Shown: positions 25,652 through 35,028 of the stretch, piece by piece
Position numbering within the stretch: position 1 is the first letter of the stretch
Layout: the number at the start of each line of letters is the position of its first letter
Origin: Desulfotruncus arcticus DSM 17038
GTDB lineage: Bacteria > Bacillota > Desulfotomaculia > Desulfotomaculales > Desulfallaceae
NCBI RefSeq assembly: GCF_900113335.1
Contig: NZ_FOOX01000004.1
Span: forward strand, 124,001-188,000
Direction: 5' to 3'
DNA: 64,000 bases
Made by a program: the position numbers and the translations under genes
Notes under the pieces: generated by a model
Databases searched by the model: none
Told to the model about the DNA's origin: nothing
The model's input: only the letters and a program-made list of their open reading frames with translations

Positions 25652-26179
25652 ATGGATTTGTTAGATGTAATTAAAGCCAGGCGAAGTGTCAGGTCTTTTA
25701 CCGATGAACCGGTTTCAGAGGATATGCTCCGCCGGCTGGTGGAGGCCGGTTGCTGGGCTCCGTCGGGGAGCAACGCACAGGCATGGGAATTTATTGTCAT
25801 AAAAGACAGCAAACAAATGAAGAAAGTGCTCCGGTTTTCCCCGGGACTGTTTGAAGTCCCGGCGGCCATGATTTTTGTCTGCCTGGACAAAAATCGCGCC
25901 TACGCCAAAGGGGGAGAGCTAGGACGTGATTTAATGGGACTTTTTGATGTGGCTATGGCTTCGCAAAACATACTGCTGCAGGCACATGCGATGGGCTTGG
26001 GTACTTGCGTGCTCAAGGGGTTTGACCAAGAGGCGATCCACGTGCTGCTTGAATTCCCGGAAAACATCTCTCCGGAACTGCTGATTATCACCGGCTACCC
26101 CAAAAAAATTCCCAACGCACCCCGCAGAAGGCCGTTGGAAGAAGTTATACATTGGGAAAGGTGGGGGGGCGGACAATGA
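25652..26179 (+). CDS. Nitroreductase family FMN protein
   Basis: The 175-residue protein starts at ATG 25652 behind TGGGGGGC. Nitroreductase features are MDLLDVIKARRSVRSFTDEPV (FMN phosphate contacts), AGCWAPSGSNAQAWEFIVI, a central helix with AMASQNILLQAHAMGLGTCVLKGF and the C-terminal GYPKKIPNAPRRRPLEEVI. Family members reduce nitro groups, quinones or enones, or act in cofactor chemistry. In this operon it may reduce or oxidise the imported compound. It overlaps the next gene by four bases. Confidence 0.88.
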   Translation: MDLLDVIKARRSVRSFTDEPVSEDMLRRLVEAGCWAPSGSNAQAWEFIVIKDSKQMKKVLRFSPGLFEVPAAMIFVCLDKNRAYAKGGELGRDLMGLFDVAMASQNILLQAHAMGLGTCVLKGFDQEAIHVLLEFPENISPELLIITGYPKKIPNAPRRRPLEEVIHWERWGGGQ

Positions 26180-26472
26180 ATAACCCGGGTAATAAGGAAG
26201 CTTATTATGACTTGCTGGGTTACGTAGTAAGCAGCGCCAAGGAACTGGTTGTGGATCCAAAATTATATGGCCCTTTGCGCCTTGTGGATACGGCCAGTCG
26301 ATTAATTGGCATTTTAATGGAAGAAGGTAGGTCGGACGATTTTTTAGTCTCGCTGAAAGATTATATTGATGAAAATAAGCATTTAGTTATGACTGATGAA
26401 GCTGAGTTTATAGCCTTTCTAAATGAATTGGTTGTCAAAGTAGCCGAATTTACCCTGAACAATAACGATTAG
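26176..26472 (+). CDS. DUF6092-type small protein
   Basis: The 98-residue protein is coupled by an ATGA overlap to the nitroreductase gene, with a GGGGGGCGGA site. The sequence YYDLLGYVVSSAKELVVDPKLYGPLRLVDTASRLIGIL matches the DUF6092 pattern (tyrosine-rich helix, then the YGPLRL motif); the rest is helical. No function is known. Its recurrence beside nitroreductase and transporter genes would be worth testing. The stop codon touches the start of dispersed repeat B. Confidence 0.65.
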   Translation: MNNPGNKEAYYDLLGYVVSSAKELVVDPKLYGPLRLVDTASRLIGILMEEGRSDDFLVSLKDYIDENKHLVMTDEAEFIAFLNELVVKVAEFTLNNND

Positions 26473-26675
26473 TAGTCAGTAGTCAGTAGTCGGAATAGAT
26501 AACCATGCCGCTGATACAGCACCATCATAATGATGAAAAAGGTAGGGGCGGACGACCCTGTCCGCCCGGCGTGTGGTGAACACACAGACACCGATAAATT
26601 CTGCCGGAGTTGTTTCTGAATAAGAAAACCGGGTTCGGCAATTCTGACTCCTGACTCCTGAATTCTGACTACTGG
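26470..26675. repeat. Dispersed GGAGTCAGAAT repeat, copy B, with an internal hairpin
   Basis: The left arm (26470-26497) has AGTAGTCAGTAGTCAGTAGTC and the right arm (26640-26675) has ATTCTGACTCCTGACTCCTG followed by AATTCTGACTACTGG. Between them lies GGGGCGGACGACCCTGTCCGCCC, a separate palindromic element at about 26545-26567. The whole fills the gap between the DUF6092 and peptidase genes, so it may split the operon. Confidence 0.7.
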
Positions 26676-26701
26676 AAGATCATTTTATATAGAGGTGACG
26701 T

Positions 26702-27793
26702 ATGGATATCTACGCCAAAAGACTGGCTAATGTTAAAAAATTAATGTTTGAGGAAAATATTGATTACCTGGTGTTAGCTCCTACAACCAATATGTTTTAC
26801 CTGACAGGGTTGAAAACTGTGGCCGACGAGCGCCTACAGGTGGCCGTATTGCCGGCGGAAGGGCCAATAACATTGATTTTGCCCGAAATGTACGGAGAAA
26901 CAGCTAAAGAGATCCGGGTCTGTCATCAATTGCTGACCTGGGCCGACAACCAAAACCCGGTGGATCTGGTCAGGGCAGCGGTTGCAGGCCGGGAAGGCCG
27001 GGTGGCGGTTGATGATAGAATGTGGGCCGGGCATTTGCTGCAGATTATGCAGGCTTTTAGTGGTTTTCAGTTTGTTGCCGCCCAAAAAATAATGGGCCGG
27101 GCCCGTGTAGGCAAAGATCAGATTGAGCTGAGTTTGCTGAAGCTGTCCGGGGAACTGGCCGACGCTGTAATGAAGGAAGTAATGCAGGAAATAAAAGTCG
27201 GCATTACGGAAAAACAGCTGGCGGCTTTTATAGCTAACAGGATTAAAGTGCTGGGCGGAGACGATATTTCTTTTCAGCCCATTGTGGCATCCGGTCCCAA
27301 TGGCGCTTTACCGCACCACCACCCCGGTGACAGAAAGTTTGAACAAGGCGACTTTATTGTTGTTGATTTTGGGGCTTTGCTGCAGGGTTACTGTTCAGAT
27401 ATTACCCGGACATTTTGTCTGGGCAAAGCCAGTGAGGAAAGCAAAAAGATTTATCTGGCGGTTCAGGAAGCAAATGAGGCGGGTTTTCAAGCGGTTTCCA
27501 ACGGAGTTGCCTGCCAGAATGTGGACAAGGCCGCCCGCAATGCCATTAAGCGCGCCGGTTACGGGAATTATTTCATTCATCGTACCGGACACGGCATTGG
27601 CTTGGATTACCACGAGGAGCCGTATTTAGTTGCAGGTAATTTGACTCCCCTCCGGCCGGGAATGGTTTTCAGCGTGGAACCTGGAATTTACCTGGCGGGC
27701 AGAATGGGCGTGCGCATTGAAGACATCGTTGCTTTAACCGAGGACGGGCCCCGCCGGTTTAATAATTTCCCCAGAGAATTGATTGAATTGTAA
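26702..27793 (+). CDS. M24 metallopeptidase (Xaa-Pro aminopeptidase/dipeptidase type)
   Basis: The 363-residue enzyme cleaves Xaa-Pro bonds or related amides with two divalent metals. ATG 26702 follows AGAGGTGACG. The N-terminal creatinase-like domain (MFYLTGLKTVADERLQVAVLP) precedes the pita-bread catalytic domain. All five metal ligands are visible: Asp in VVDFGALL, Asp in CSDITRTF, His in RTGHGIGL, Glu in FSVEPGIYL and Glu in VRIEDIVAL. True creatinase lacks these ligands, so this is a peptidase. It could hydrolyse imported proline-containing peptides. Confidence 0.92.
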   Translation: MDIYAKRLANVKKLMFEENIDYLVLAPTTNMFYLTGLKTVADERLQVAVLPAEGPITLILPEMYGETAKEIRVCHQLLTWADNQNPVDLVRAAVAGREGRVAVDDRMWAGHLLQIMQAFSGFQFVAAQKIMGRARVGKDQIELSLLKLSGELADAVMKEVMQEIKVGITEKQLAAFIANRIKVLGGDDISFQPIVASGPNGALPHHHPGDRKFEQGDFIVVDFGALLQGYCSDITRTFCLGKASEESKKIYLAVQEANEAGFQAVSNGVACQNVDKAARNAIKRAGYGNYFIHRTGHGIGLDYHEEPYLVAGNLTPLRPGMVFSVEPGIYLAGRMGVRIEDIVALTEDGPRRFNNFPRELIEL

Positions 27794-27956
27794 TTGTTTG
27801 CTTTGTAATTATGGCGCGCAGAAGGATGTTTTGTTGAAGATCGACAAAGCCGCGCGGTAGGTTTTAGCGGTAGCGGATAATGATTGCCGGTTGGAGATCC
27901 GCTAAAATATAAATTGGCATAGAATATTCTGCATAAAGAAAGGTGGTGACGTTTAT

Positions 27957-28307
27957 ATGAAGGTTATTCGCAAAGATAAGTGCCATTTTGATAATAACAA
28001 TGAACAGCCTTTAAAGCTGTTGATTTCGCACAAAGAACATGGCGCGGTGAACTGCCAGGCCGGAATGGCGGTGCTGCAACCGGGGCAGAGATTGCCTGAG
28101 ACCGGTTATTCACAGCACGCTTCAGAGGAAATTTTTTATATTTTAAGCGGCAAGGTCAGGGTTGAAACCGACCGGGGCAGCGAGATCGTTGAAACGGGGG
28201 ATTTAGTGTTCATGCCCGGCGGACAACCTCATCTAAACGTGAATATCGCGGAGGAAGAAACAAAAATTTTGTGGTTCGTCACGCCGCTTACGGTGCCGGA
28301 AAACTAA
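27957..28307 (+). CDS. Cupin-domain protein
   Basis: A 116-residue single-domain cupin starting at ATG 27957 behind GGTGGTGACG. The two cupin motifs are visible: HASEEIFYILSGKVRVE (metal-binding His/Glu cluster) and GDLVFMPGGQPHLNVN. Such proteins act as small isomerases, dioxygenases or ligand-binding sensors. It lies between the peptidase and hydantoinase genes, with 17 bp to the next start, so it belongs to that transcription unit. The substrate is unknown. Confidence 0.85.
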   Translation: MKVIRKDKCHFDNNNEQPLKLLISHKEHGAVNCQAGMAVLQPGQRLPETGYSQHASEEIFYILSGKVRVETDRGSEIVETGDLVFMPGGQPHLNVNIAEEETKILWFVTPLTVPEN

Positions 28308-28324
28308 GACAGGGAGGGCTGACT

Positions 28325-30379
28325 ATGAGTTTAAGAATTGCAGTAGACATTGGTGGGACATTTACTGATTTTATTTGTTTAGATGAAAAAACAGGTCAAC
28401 TAATTGAAGAAAAGACTCATACCACACCAGACAACTTTGCCAACGGTGTAATCAACGCCACCAAAAAAACCGGTATTAACTTGGAAGACACCTCGTATTT
28501 TGTCCACGGCACCACCGTGGTAATTAACGCAGTTACCGAAAGGAAGGGGGCTAAAACCGCGTTAGTCACCACCGGCGGATACAGGGATGCGCTGGAAATC
28601 GGCAGGGCCAACAGGCCCGACCTGTATAATTATTTCTATAAAAAACCAAAGCCTTATGTGCCCCGCCACCTACGATTTGAAGTAAATGAGCGCCTTAATT
28701 ATAAAGGTGAGGTGCTGAAACCTGTATCGGAAGCAGAAGTCGTGGAAATTGCCAAAAAAATAGCCCAAGAAGGCGTCAGCGCCGTAGCCGTATGCTTTTT
28801 GCATTCCTACGCCAACCCTGAACATGAACGCTTGGTGGGCAAAATTTTAGCCCGGGAGCTGCCGGGAGTGGAAATTACTATTTCCTCCAACCTAATTAAA
28901 GAGTGGCGTGAATACGAACGTACCAGCACAACCGTACTTAACGCTTTTGTCAAACCGGCGGCAACCAAATATCTTGATACGCTGCAGCAGCACTTGGAAG
29001 GAATGGGACTGGGCATAGAACCGCACGCCATGCTGTCCAATGGCGGAACGGCCACCTTTGCCAGGAGTAAAGAAGTGCCGATAACTCTGATCGAGTCCGG
29101 CCCTGTGGGCGGCGTTATCGGCGCTGCCGCTTTAGGTAAGATTATTGATGAACAAAATATCATTACTTTTGATATCGGCGGCACAACGGCTAAGACCTCG
29201 CTGATCAGTAAAGGTGAGGTAAAGGTAACTACCGACTACAAATTGGAGTGGACGCCTAAATTTGCGGGCTACCCGGTTAAGACCCCCATTGTGGATATTA
29301 TTGAAATTGGCGCCGGCGGAGGCAGTATTGCCTGGGTAGATGATGTGGGCGTGTTAAAAGTGGGCCCGCAAAGCGCGGGTGCGGACCCCGGCCCGGCTTG
29401 TTACGGCCAGGGCGGCGCGAAACCCACTCTAACCGACGCCAACTTGATTGCCGGAAGAATAGATCCCAACAGTTTTCTGGGCGGCGAATTCAAAATCAGC
29501 ATCAAGCTGGCTAAAAAAGCCATGCAGCCCATCGCCGACTACTTTGGCATCAGCGTAGAAGAAGCAGCACTGGGTGTAATTAAAACGGCCAATTACAATA
29601 TGCTTAATGCTTTAAAACTAATTTCGGTGCGCCGGGGCTACAACCCCAGAGATTTTGCGATGGTGGCCCAGGGTGGCAACGGCGCCATACACGGGCCTTT
29701 CCTGGCGGCAGAGTTGAAAATCAAAAAGCTGATCGTTCCTAATTATCCCGCAACCTTCTCCGCCTGGGGTATGTTAATGACCGACCTCAGGCAGGATTTC
29801 ATTCAAACGCAAATCATGCCGGTGGCGGGGTGTGATCTGGAAAAAGTCAACGCCATTTACCGGGAAATGGAGCAAGAGTCGCTGGCAGTCTATGAAAAAC
29901 AGGGCATTGCCCCGGAGGATGTGGTTTTTGTCCGGACCGCCGACCTGCGGTACATCGGGCAAGAGCACACGGTTAGAACGCCGGTTGGCGGCGGTATTAT
30001 CAAAGAGGACGATCTGCCTTTAATCAGACAGGCTTTTGACCGCAATCACCACCAGCAATATACCTTTAGTTTGGAAGCTGCCTCCACGGAGTTTGTTAAT
30101 TTTAATTTAACTGCTTTTGGCACGGTTAAAAAGCCGGAGATCAAGAAAATGGGGGTGGCCGGTGCTATTGACGATGCTTTTAAAGGAGAAAGAGTTATTG
30201 ATTTTGACGAGCAGGGCAGGTTGAAATGCCGTGTTTACGACAGGGCTAAATTGGGACCGGGCCATAAAATCGAGGGGCCGGCCGCCGTTGAAGAAACCAC
30301 GTCGGTGACAATTCTGTACCCCGGGCAGTCCCTGGTTGTTGACGAATACGGTAATATGATCATTGATACGGGGGTGTAG
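28325..30379 (+). CDS. hyuA: Hydantoinase/oxoprolinase family protein, subunit A
   Basis: HyuA-type subunits of ATP-dependent hydantoinases, 5-oxoprolinases and acetone/acetophenone carboxylases activate a carbonyl by phosphorylation. The 684-residue protein starts at ATG 28325. It has the actin-like N-terminal domain (AVDIGGTFTDFICLDEKTG), FVHGTTVVINAVTERKGA, SNGGTATFARSKEV, ESGPVGGVIGAAALG, FDIGGTTAKTSLI, and the C-terminal AGADPGPACYGQGG segment. HyuB follows after 2 bp, so the complex is heteromeric. Whether the substrate is a hydantoin, 5-oxoproline or a ketone cannot be decided; the hydantoin-racemase-like gene in the cluster favours the first. Confidence 0.92.
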   Translation: MSLRIAVDIGGTFTDFICLDEKTGQLIEEKTHTTPDNFANGVINATKKTGINLEDTSYFVHGTTVVINAVTERKGAKTALVTTGGYRDALEIGRANRPDLYNYFYKKPKPYVPRHLRFEVNERLNYKGEVLKPVSEAEVVEIAKKIAQEGVSAVAVCFLHSYANPEHERLVGKILARELPGVEITISSNLIKEWREYERTSTTVLNAFVKPAATKYLDTLQQHLEGMGLGIEPHAMLSNGGTATFARSKEVPITLIESGPVGGVIGAAALGKIIDEQNIITFDIGGTTAKTSLISKGEVKVTTDYKLEWTPKFAGYPVKTPIVDIIEIGAGGGSIAWVDDVGVLKVGPQSAGADPGPACYGQGGAKPTLTDANLIAGRIDPNSFLGGEFKISIKLAKKAMQPIADYFGISVEEAALGVIKTANYNMLNALKLISVRRGYNPRDFAMVAQGGNGAIHGPFLAAELKIKKLIVPNYPATFSAWGMLMTDLRQDFIQTQIMPVAGCDLEKVNAIYREMEQESLAVYEKQGIAPEDVVFVRTADLRYIGQEHTVRTPVGGGIIKEDDLPLIRQAFDRNHHQQYTFSLEAASTEFVNFNLTAFGTVKKPEIKKMGVAGAIDDAFKGERVIDFDEQGRLKCRVYDRAKLGPGHKIEGPAAVEETTSVTILYPGQSLVVDEYGNMIIDTGV

Positions 30380-30381
30380 AG

Positions 30382-32130
30382 ATGGCAAAGGTTAAGGTGG
30401 ACCCTTTTACCAGAGAAATTATAGCTCAGGGCTTAATTGCGGCGTCGGAGGAAATGTTTCTGACCTGGGGCCGGACCAGCCAGAGCACAATTATTTATGA
30501 AGTTTTGGACTATGCCGCCGGTTTAACCGACAGCAAGGGCAATCTAATCGGGCAGGCCAACGGTGTGACCGCTTTTTTAGGCGCTATAACTTATTCTGTT
30601 ACCGCCACACTTGATAAATTCGGCACCGAACAATTAAAGCCGGGGGATATCATCCTGACCAATGACCCGTTTACCGGCAGCGGCACGCACCTTTGCGACG
30701 TGTCGGCGGTGCTGCCGATATTTTTTGAAGGAGAAGTTGTCGCTTTTGCGGCCAACAAGGGGCACTGGAATGAAATCGGCGGCAAAAACCTTGGCAGCTG
30801 GTCTACCAACGCCACTGAGATTTACCAGGAGGGACTGCAGTTCCCGGTCATTAAAATTTACGAGGAAGGTAAACTCAATGAGGCGGTCAGGGATATGATT
30901 GCGGCCAACTGCCGTACACCTGATATGACGCTGGGCGATTTATACGCCCAGACAGCTTCACTGCGTATTGCCGAGAAAAGAGTTTTGGAGCTTTTTAATA
31001 AATACGGCAAAGAGGCTGTTTTGGAAAGCATTGAAAACTTACTGGACAACGGCAGAAAACTGGCCTTGAAAGAGCTGGCCAAAATGCCCAAAGGGTCTTT
31101 TGAAGCCGATGGCTATATAGACGCCAACGCCAACAATTTGGGGAATGTGCCGATTAAAGTTAAAGTTACTATCACCGATGATCAATTTATCGTGGATCTG
31201 ACGGGCTCAGGGGACCAGGTGGCCGCACCGATCAACTGCTGCAAATACGGCGCCTTTTCCGCGAGCAGGATTATTTATCACGCCCTATTGAACCCTGACG
31301 CCGAGCCCAATGAAGGTTTCTATACTCCTTTGAAGGTGATCGCGCCTGAAGGCAGTGTGTTTGCCGCGGTGCGCCCGGCTCCCGTGTCAACCAACTGGGA
31401 GGCGACGTCACATCTCACCGACCTGGTGGCTAAAGCCCTGGCCCCCGTGGTGCCGGAAAGGATCACGGCCGGTCACTTTTTAAGTATTATCGGTACTATT
31501 TTAGCCGGGATCGAAGATGAGACCAAACAGCCGTATGTGCTCTGCGAGCCCCAGGCGGGCGGCTGGGGAGCAGGCTGCAATAAAGACGGGGAAAGCGGGC
31601 TGGTGGCCATTGGGGACGGTGAAACGTTTGTGATTCCGGCTGAGGTTGCCGAGTATAAATACCCCATTATTGTTGAGCAGTACGCCTTAAATACTAAAAC
31701 AGGCGCCGGTAAATTCAGGGGCGGCTGCGGCTTGATCAGAGACTACCGGCTGCTTAATTCCAACGGCGAACTGACCACCATCGCCAGCAAGTACCAGTTT
31801 CCGCCCTGGGGTTTTGCCGGTGGCGCGGATGGCTCGCCTAACATTGTTGAAGTCCATCAAGCTGACGGCTCGGAGCCGGTGGCGGCTGCGACCTTCTCCA
31901 ATTACCCCATGTATAAAGGAGACCTGGTCAGATTTATCAGCGGCTGCGGCGGCGGTTACGGGGATCCCTTGGAACGTCCGGTGGAGAAAGTATGGCAGGA
32001 TATTAAAGATGAATATATTACCCTTGCAGAGGCTGCCAATGATTACGGAGTGGTCGTGGATCCTGATACTTTGGAAGTTGAACGGGCGAAAACCGGTGAA
32101 CTCAGAGAAAAAATGCGAAAAACCATATAA
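30382..32130 (+). CDS. hyuB: Hydantoinase/oxoprolinase family protein, subunit B
   Basis: Partner subunit of HyuA, 582 residues, with ATG 30382 behind GGGGGTGTAGAG. Family landmarks are the N-terminal DPFTREIIAQGLIAASEEMF, PGDIILTNDPFTGSGTHLCDVSAVLPIF, NKGHWNEIGGK, PINCCKYGAFSASRIIY, the EATSHLTDLV region and a C-terminal SGCGGGYGDPLERPVEKV. It is intact and of normal length. The pair A and B without a third small subunit fits hydantoinase or oxoprolinase better than acetone carboxylase, which has an additional gamma subunit. Confidence 0.92.
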   Translation: MAKVKVDPFTREIIAQGLIAASEEMFLTWGRTSQSTIIYEVLDYAAGLTDSKGNLIGQANGVTAFLGAITYSVTATLDKFGTEQLKPGDIILTNDPFTGSGTHLCDVSAVLPIFFEGEVVAFAANKGHWNEIGGKNLGSWSTNATEIYQEGLQFPVIKIYEEGKLNEAVRDMIAANCRTPDMTLGDLYAQTASLRIAEKRVLELFNKYGKEAVLESIENLLDNGRKLALKELAKMPKGSFEADGYIDANANNLGNVPIKVKVTITDDQFIVDLTGSGDQVAAPINCCKYGAFSASRIIYHALLNPDAEPNEGFYTPLKVIAPEGSVFAAVRPAPVSTNWEATSHLTDLVAKALAPVVPERITAGHFLSIIGTILAGIEDETKQPYVLCEPQAGGWGAGCNKDGESGLVAIGDGETFVIPAEVAEYKYPIIVEQYALNTKTGAGKFRGGCGLIRDYRLLNSNGELTTIASKYQFPPWGFAGGADGSPNIVEVHQADGSEPVAAATFSNYPMYKGDLVRFISGCGGGYGDPLERPVEKVWQDIKDEYITLAEAANDYGVVVDPDTLEVERAKTGELREKMRKTI

Positions 32131-32189
32131 AAGGCCGGCAAAAGGTATGGCAAAAGGCCATACCTTTTGCGTTTTTCGTTTTTGTCATT

Positions 32190-32350
32190 GCAGGCGGGGG
32201 GGGGGACAATGTACCTGTCCCACCGGGCAATCTGGGCTATTGTCATTGCGAGCGCAGCGCGGCAATCTCATCTTCGCCTATTTTTATCCAAAGGTTATTA
32301 ACTGGCAAACAAAGAATTATACCAGGTAATTACTTAGGAGTCAGAATGAG
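32190..32350. repeat. Intergenic repeats between hyuB and pucR, including dispersed repeat copy C
   Basis: A hairpin GGGACA-loop-TGTCCC lies at about 32203-32221. It is followed by a TGTCATTGCGAGCGCAGCGC...GCAATCTCA palindromic unit (32239-32270) of a kind common between genes in many bacteria, with a partial unit near 32184. The single-arm GGAGTCAGAATGAGAG unit (32336-32351) is copy C of the dispersed repeat and ends shortly before the pucR start. Confidence 0.6.
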
Positions 32351-32368
32351 AGAATAGCTTCTCGAAGT

Positions 32369-34090
32369 ATGAAAGGTATTTATACCCGAAACACTATTGA
32401 AAGGGTGAAACCATTGCTTGGCGTTACTGTTAACGAGCTTTTAGAGTTGTTAAAAGGCTATGGCGCTATCTTAAAAGCCGGCGGTAACAGTCTGTCCAAA
32501 GTTATTGAAACAGTAAGTGTTTTAGAGGTAATTGAGTACCAGCAGTGGTTGCGGGGCGGGGAATTATTTATGAGCACACTAAGTTCTTTTACCAGCGATG
32601 AACAAGTTTGCAACCTGGTAAAAGATTTGAGTGAGGCCGGCTCGGCAGCGCTGGCCCTCCACCCGGGGGTTGGATTGGAAGTAAACATTACGGAACAAGC
32701 ATACAAAATAGCTGAAGAATATGATTTTCCAATTATTATCTTACCCAGAACCATCCCATACAGTACCGTATATTCCGTTATGATGAACGCAATGGTTAAC
32801 AAGCAGGAAAAGCTGCTGGCCCAATCAAAACGGATAAATAAATACCTTACAGAGATTTTATTAACCGGCGGCAGTTTCGAAAAGATTGCCTCATCTTTGC
32901 AAAAATTAATCCAGAAACCGGTCTTTATATCTAACAGCGCTTATAAAGTGGTGGCGGTGTTGGGAACGGATGCTTTTTCCACCGAGTATTTTATCCAGTG
33001 CGCCAAAGAGGTTTTAAGATATTCTAATGGACATGCCAACGAAAAAGGGGCCTGGCAGGAGGGAAACCTTAGTATCCAGACGTACTTTAGCACGAACTCC
33101 GACCGTAAAGTTAAAATGCTGGTAGCAAGGGTGGCTGTCGGACGGGACGTCTATGGATATGTGGTTACCACGGGAGACGATATTAATAAAGATGAAGTCA
33201 GTTTTATAAACATGGCTTTATCCCATGCTGCTACAGCTGTAGCACTGGAAGTATCAAAGCACAACGCCATTAAGGCAATTGAAGACAGGTTGATTGTAGA
33301 ATTTCTGGAAGACCTTTTAAACGGCAATTATAATAATGAAGAGGCGATAATACAAAGGGCGGCCCAACGAGGCATCGACTTAAAGGACAAATACGTGGTG
33401 ATGCTGGTAAATATAGACCGTTCTAATATGGAAAATGATGATGTTAGATTTATGGAAATAAAGGAAAGGCTGCATAAAAACGTTCAGTTTTCAGTTACTT
33501 TTTTAAATAAAAAAAATGTCGTCATTCCAAGAAAAGACAGTTTAATTGTTTTGCCGCACTTTCTGGACGGAACCCGGGTTGAAGAAGTTAAGCCTGCGCT
33601 TCTTTACTTGGCCCGTGAGATTATGGACGAAGTAAAAAAGTCGAAGTATCCGGCTGCTGTTTCAATTGGTATCGGGGGATACAGTGAGAAGCTTTCCGGG
33701 CTGGCCCAAAGCTATTATCAAGCGGAACAGGCATTAACAATAGGCCGCAAGATAAAAGGAATAAGCGGGATTTTTGATTACGAACAGTTGGGGGTATATT
33801 CTTTCCTATTATCCTTTGGCAACGAGGAGTTAAAAGAAAACTGCCGCCAGTGCCTGGCCAAGGTAATTGAATATGACCAATCAACCAATGGTGAATTAAT
33901 TAAAACCATGGAAATGTATCTTGACTGTAATGAAAACATATCCAAGACCGCGGAAAAATTATATGTTCACCCTAATACAGTAAAATATCGCTTGGAACGA
34001 ATTAAGGAAATTTTGGGAAAAAATCCTTTCAGCAATGGAGAAGAAAAACTATACTACCATATAGCAGTAAAAGCTATTAAAATTTTATAG
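32369..34090 (+). CDS. PucR-family transcriptional regulator
   Basis: PucR-type regulators control catabolism of purines and other nitrogen compounds. The 573-residue protein has the N-terminal PucR domain (GVTVNELLELLKGYGAIL, and the FMSTLSSF and HPGVGLEVN segments), a GGDEF/GAF-like middle region, and a C-terminal PucR HTH (DCNENISKTAEKLYVHPNTVKYRLERIKEILG). ATG 32369 lies in repeat-derived DNA without a clear site. TTG 32414, 8 nt behind AAGGG, would give the family-typical start just before GVTVNELL and may be the real one. Its place at the end of the transporter-hydantoinase cluster makes it the likely regulator. Confidence 0.9.
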   Translation: MKGIYTRNTIERVKPLLGVTVNELLELLKGYGAILKAGGNSLSKVIETVSVLEVIEYQQWLRGGELFMSTLSSFTSDEQVCNLVKDLSEAGSAALALHPGVGLEVNITEQAYKIAEEYDFPIIILPRTIPYSTVYSVMMNAMVNKQEKLLAQSKRINKYLTEILLTGGSFEKIASSLQKLIQKPVFISNSAYKVVAVLGTDAFSTEYFIQCAKEVLRYSNGHANEKGAWQEGNLSIQTYFSTNSDRKVKMLVARVAVGRDVYGYVVTTGDDINKDEVSFINMALSHAATAVALEVSKHNAIKAIEDRLIVEFLEDLLNGNYNNEEAIIQRAAQRGIDLKDKYVVMLVNIDRSNMENDDVRFMEIKERLHKNVQFSVTFLNKKNVVIPRKDSLIVLPHFLDGTRVEEVKPALLYLAREIMDEVKKSKYPAAVSIGIGGYSEKLSGLAQSYYQAEQALTIGRKIKGISGIFDYEQLGVYSFLLSFGNEELKENCRQCLAKVIEYDQSTNGELIKTMEMYLDCNENISKTAEKLYVHPNTVKYRLERIKEILGKNPFSNGEEKLYYHIAVKAIKIL

Positions 34091-34128
34091 TGATATGGCA
34101 GGGTTACAGCCGGTTTTTGTCCGCCGGT

Positions 34129-34980
34129 TTACTGCAGGGCTCCGGGCTTAAAAGACGGTTCCAGGTGAATGGTTATTGGGTCGTAGTAATCTTTTTCATC
34201 CCGGGGGTAAGAAAAAATAAATGTATTGGTAGAGTCCCGCCCCACGAAGGATTTTAAATAATAAATCGAGCTGTCTTTTTGCCATGAAAGCACGAAATAG
34301 CTGCTGCCTACCTTTTGGTAGGCTATTTCTGTTTGGGCGGATTTTTTTGACGCCTGTAATACATCCTGTAAAGAGCTGCCCTCCGGATTGTTGGAGCCAA
34401 AAGCCATTAATTTGGCCTGCCCGTCCGGCGAGGTAAACACCATGCCATCGCCGTTAGCCGGGGGTTCACCCTTTTCAAAGTCTCGGGGATAATCAATGGA
34501 AAAGCCAAACCGCTTATTTTGATATTTCTTATAATCTATCTTTTTTTTTAATTGGCCTTTTTTCTTGCCGGAATTATCTTCGGTTTTATTCTCTTCTTGG
34601 CTAGCCTCTTGACTTTCTGTCTGATTTTCCGTTTGAATTTCCTCTTGGTCCTCTTGGTTAAAAGATTCCTGAACACCATTCTGTTCCGGTGCAATTTTTT
34701 TTACCGGTTGGGCACCGGTTGTGTCTTCCAGCGCAGCCCGGTTGTCCTGCCTGCCGCCCATGGCTAAAAATAAAGCGCTGTTAGCTATACCAAACCCGGC
34801 AGCAAACAATAGGAGCAACAGTCCTGCAGTGCCGATGACAGATTTTAAATTTGCTGTTTTTATTTTGTAGAGCGCCTGGTTCAGGCTGCTGCCAGCACCG
34901 GTCCCCAACCGGTACCCGCATTGACCGCAATAGATATTATCAGCAATATTGTCATAATCGCACATAGGACATTTAGGCAT
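34129..34980 (-). CDS. Zinc-ribbon membrane-anchored protein with a PsbP-like C-terminal domain
   Basis: The 283-residue protein begins MPKCPMCDYDNIADNIYCGQCGYRL, a double CxxC zinc ribbon. A transmembrane helix follows (VIGTAGLLLLLFAAGFGIANSALFL, ~45-69), then a Gln/Glu/Asn-rich linker (NQEDQEEIQTENQTESQE). The C-terminal domain of about 130 residues (FGFSIDYPRDFEKGEPP ... MVFTSPDGQAKLMAFG) resembles PsbP/DUF1795-type extracellular folds. ATG 34980 is preferred over an upstream in-frame start because it opens the ribbon. The cytoplasmic ribbon and external domain suggest a sensor or scaffold; the function is unknown. Confidence 0.7.
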   Translation of the reverse strand: MPKCPMCDYDNIADNIYCGQCGYRLGTGAGSSLNQALYKIKTANLKSVIGTAGLLLLLFAAGFGIANSALFLAMGGRQDNRAALEDTTGAQPVKKIAPEQNGVQESFNQEDQEEIQTENQTESQEASQEENKTEDNSGKKKGQLKKKIDYKKYQNKRFGFSIDYPRDFEKGEPPANGDGMVFTSPDGQAKLMAFGSNNPEGSSLQDVLQASKKSAQTEIAYQKVGSSYFVLSWQKDSSIYYLKSFVGRDSTNTFIFSYPRDEKDYYDPITIHLEPSFKPGALQ

Positions 34981-35028
34981 TATAAAATAAACCCCCGCTA
35001 CATATAATACTCTGCATATAATTGCCAA

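Noticed and set aside
26702-27793. Creatinase rather than a metallopeptidase
   Set aside because: All five metal ligands of M24 peptidases are present; creatinase lacks them.
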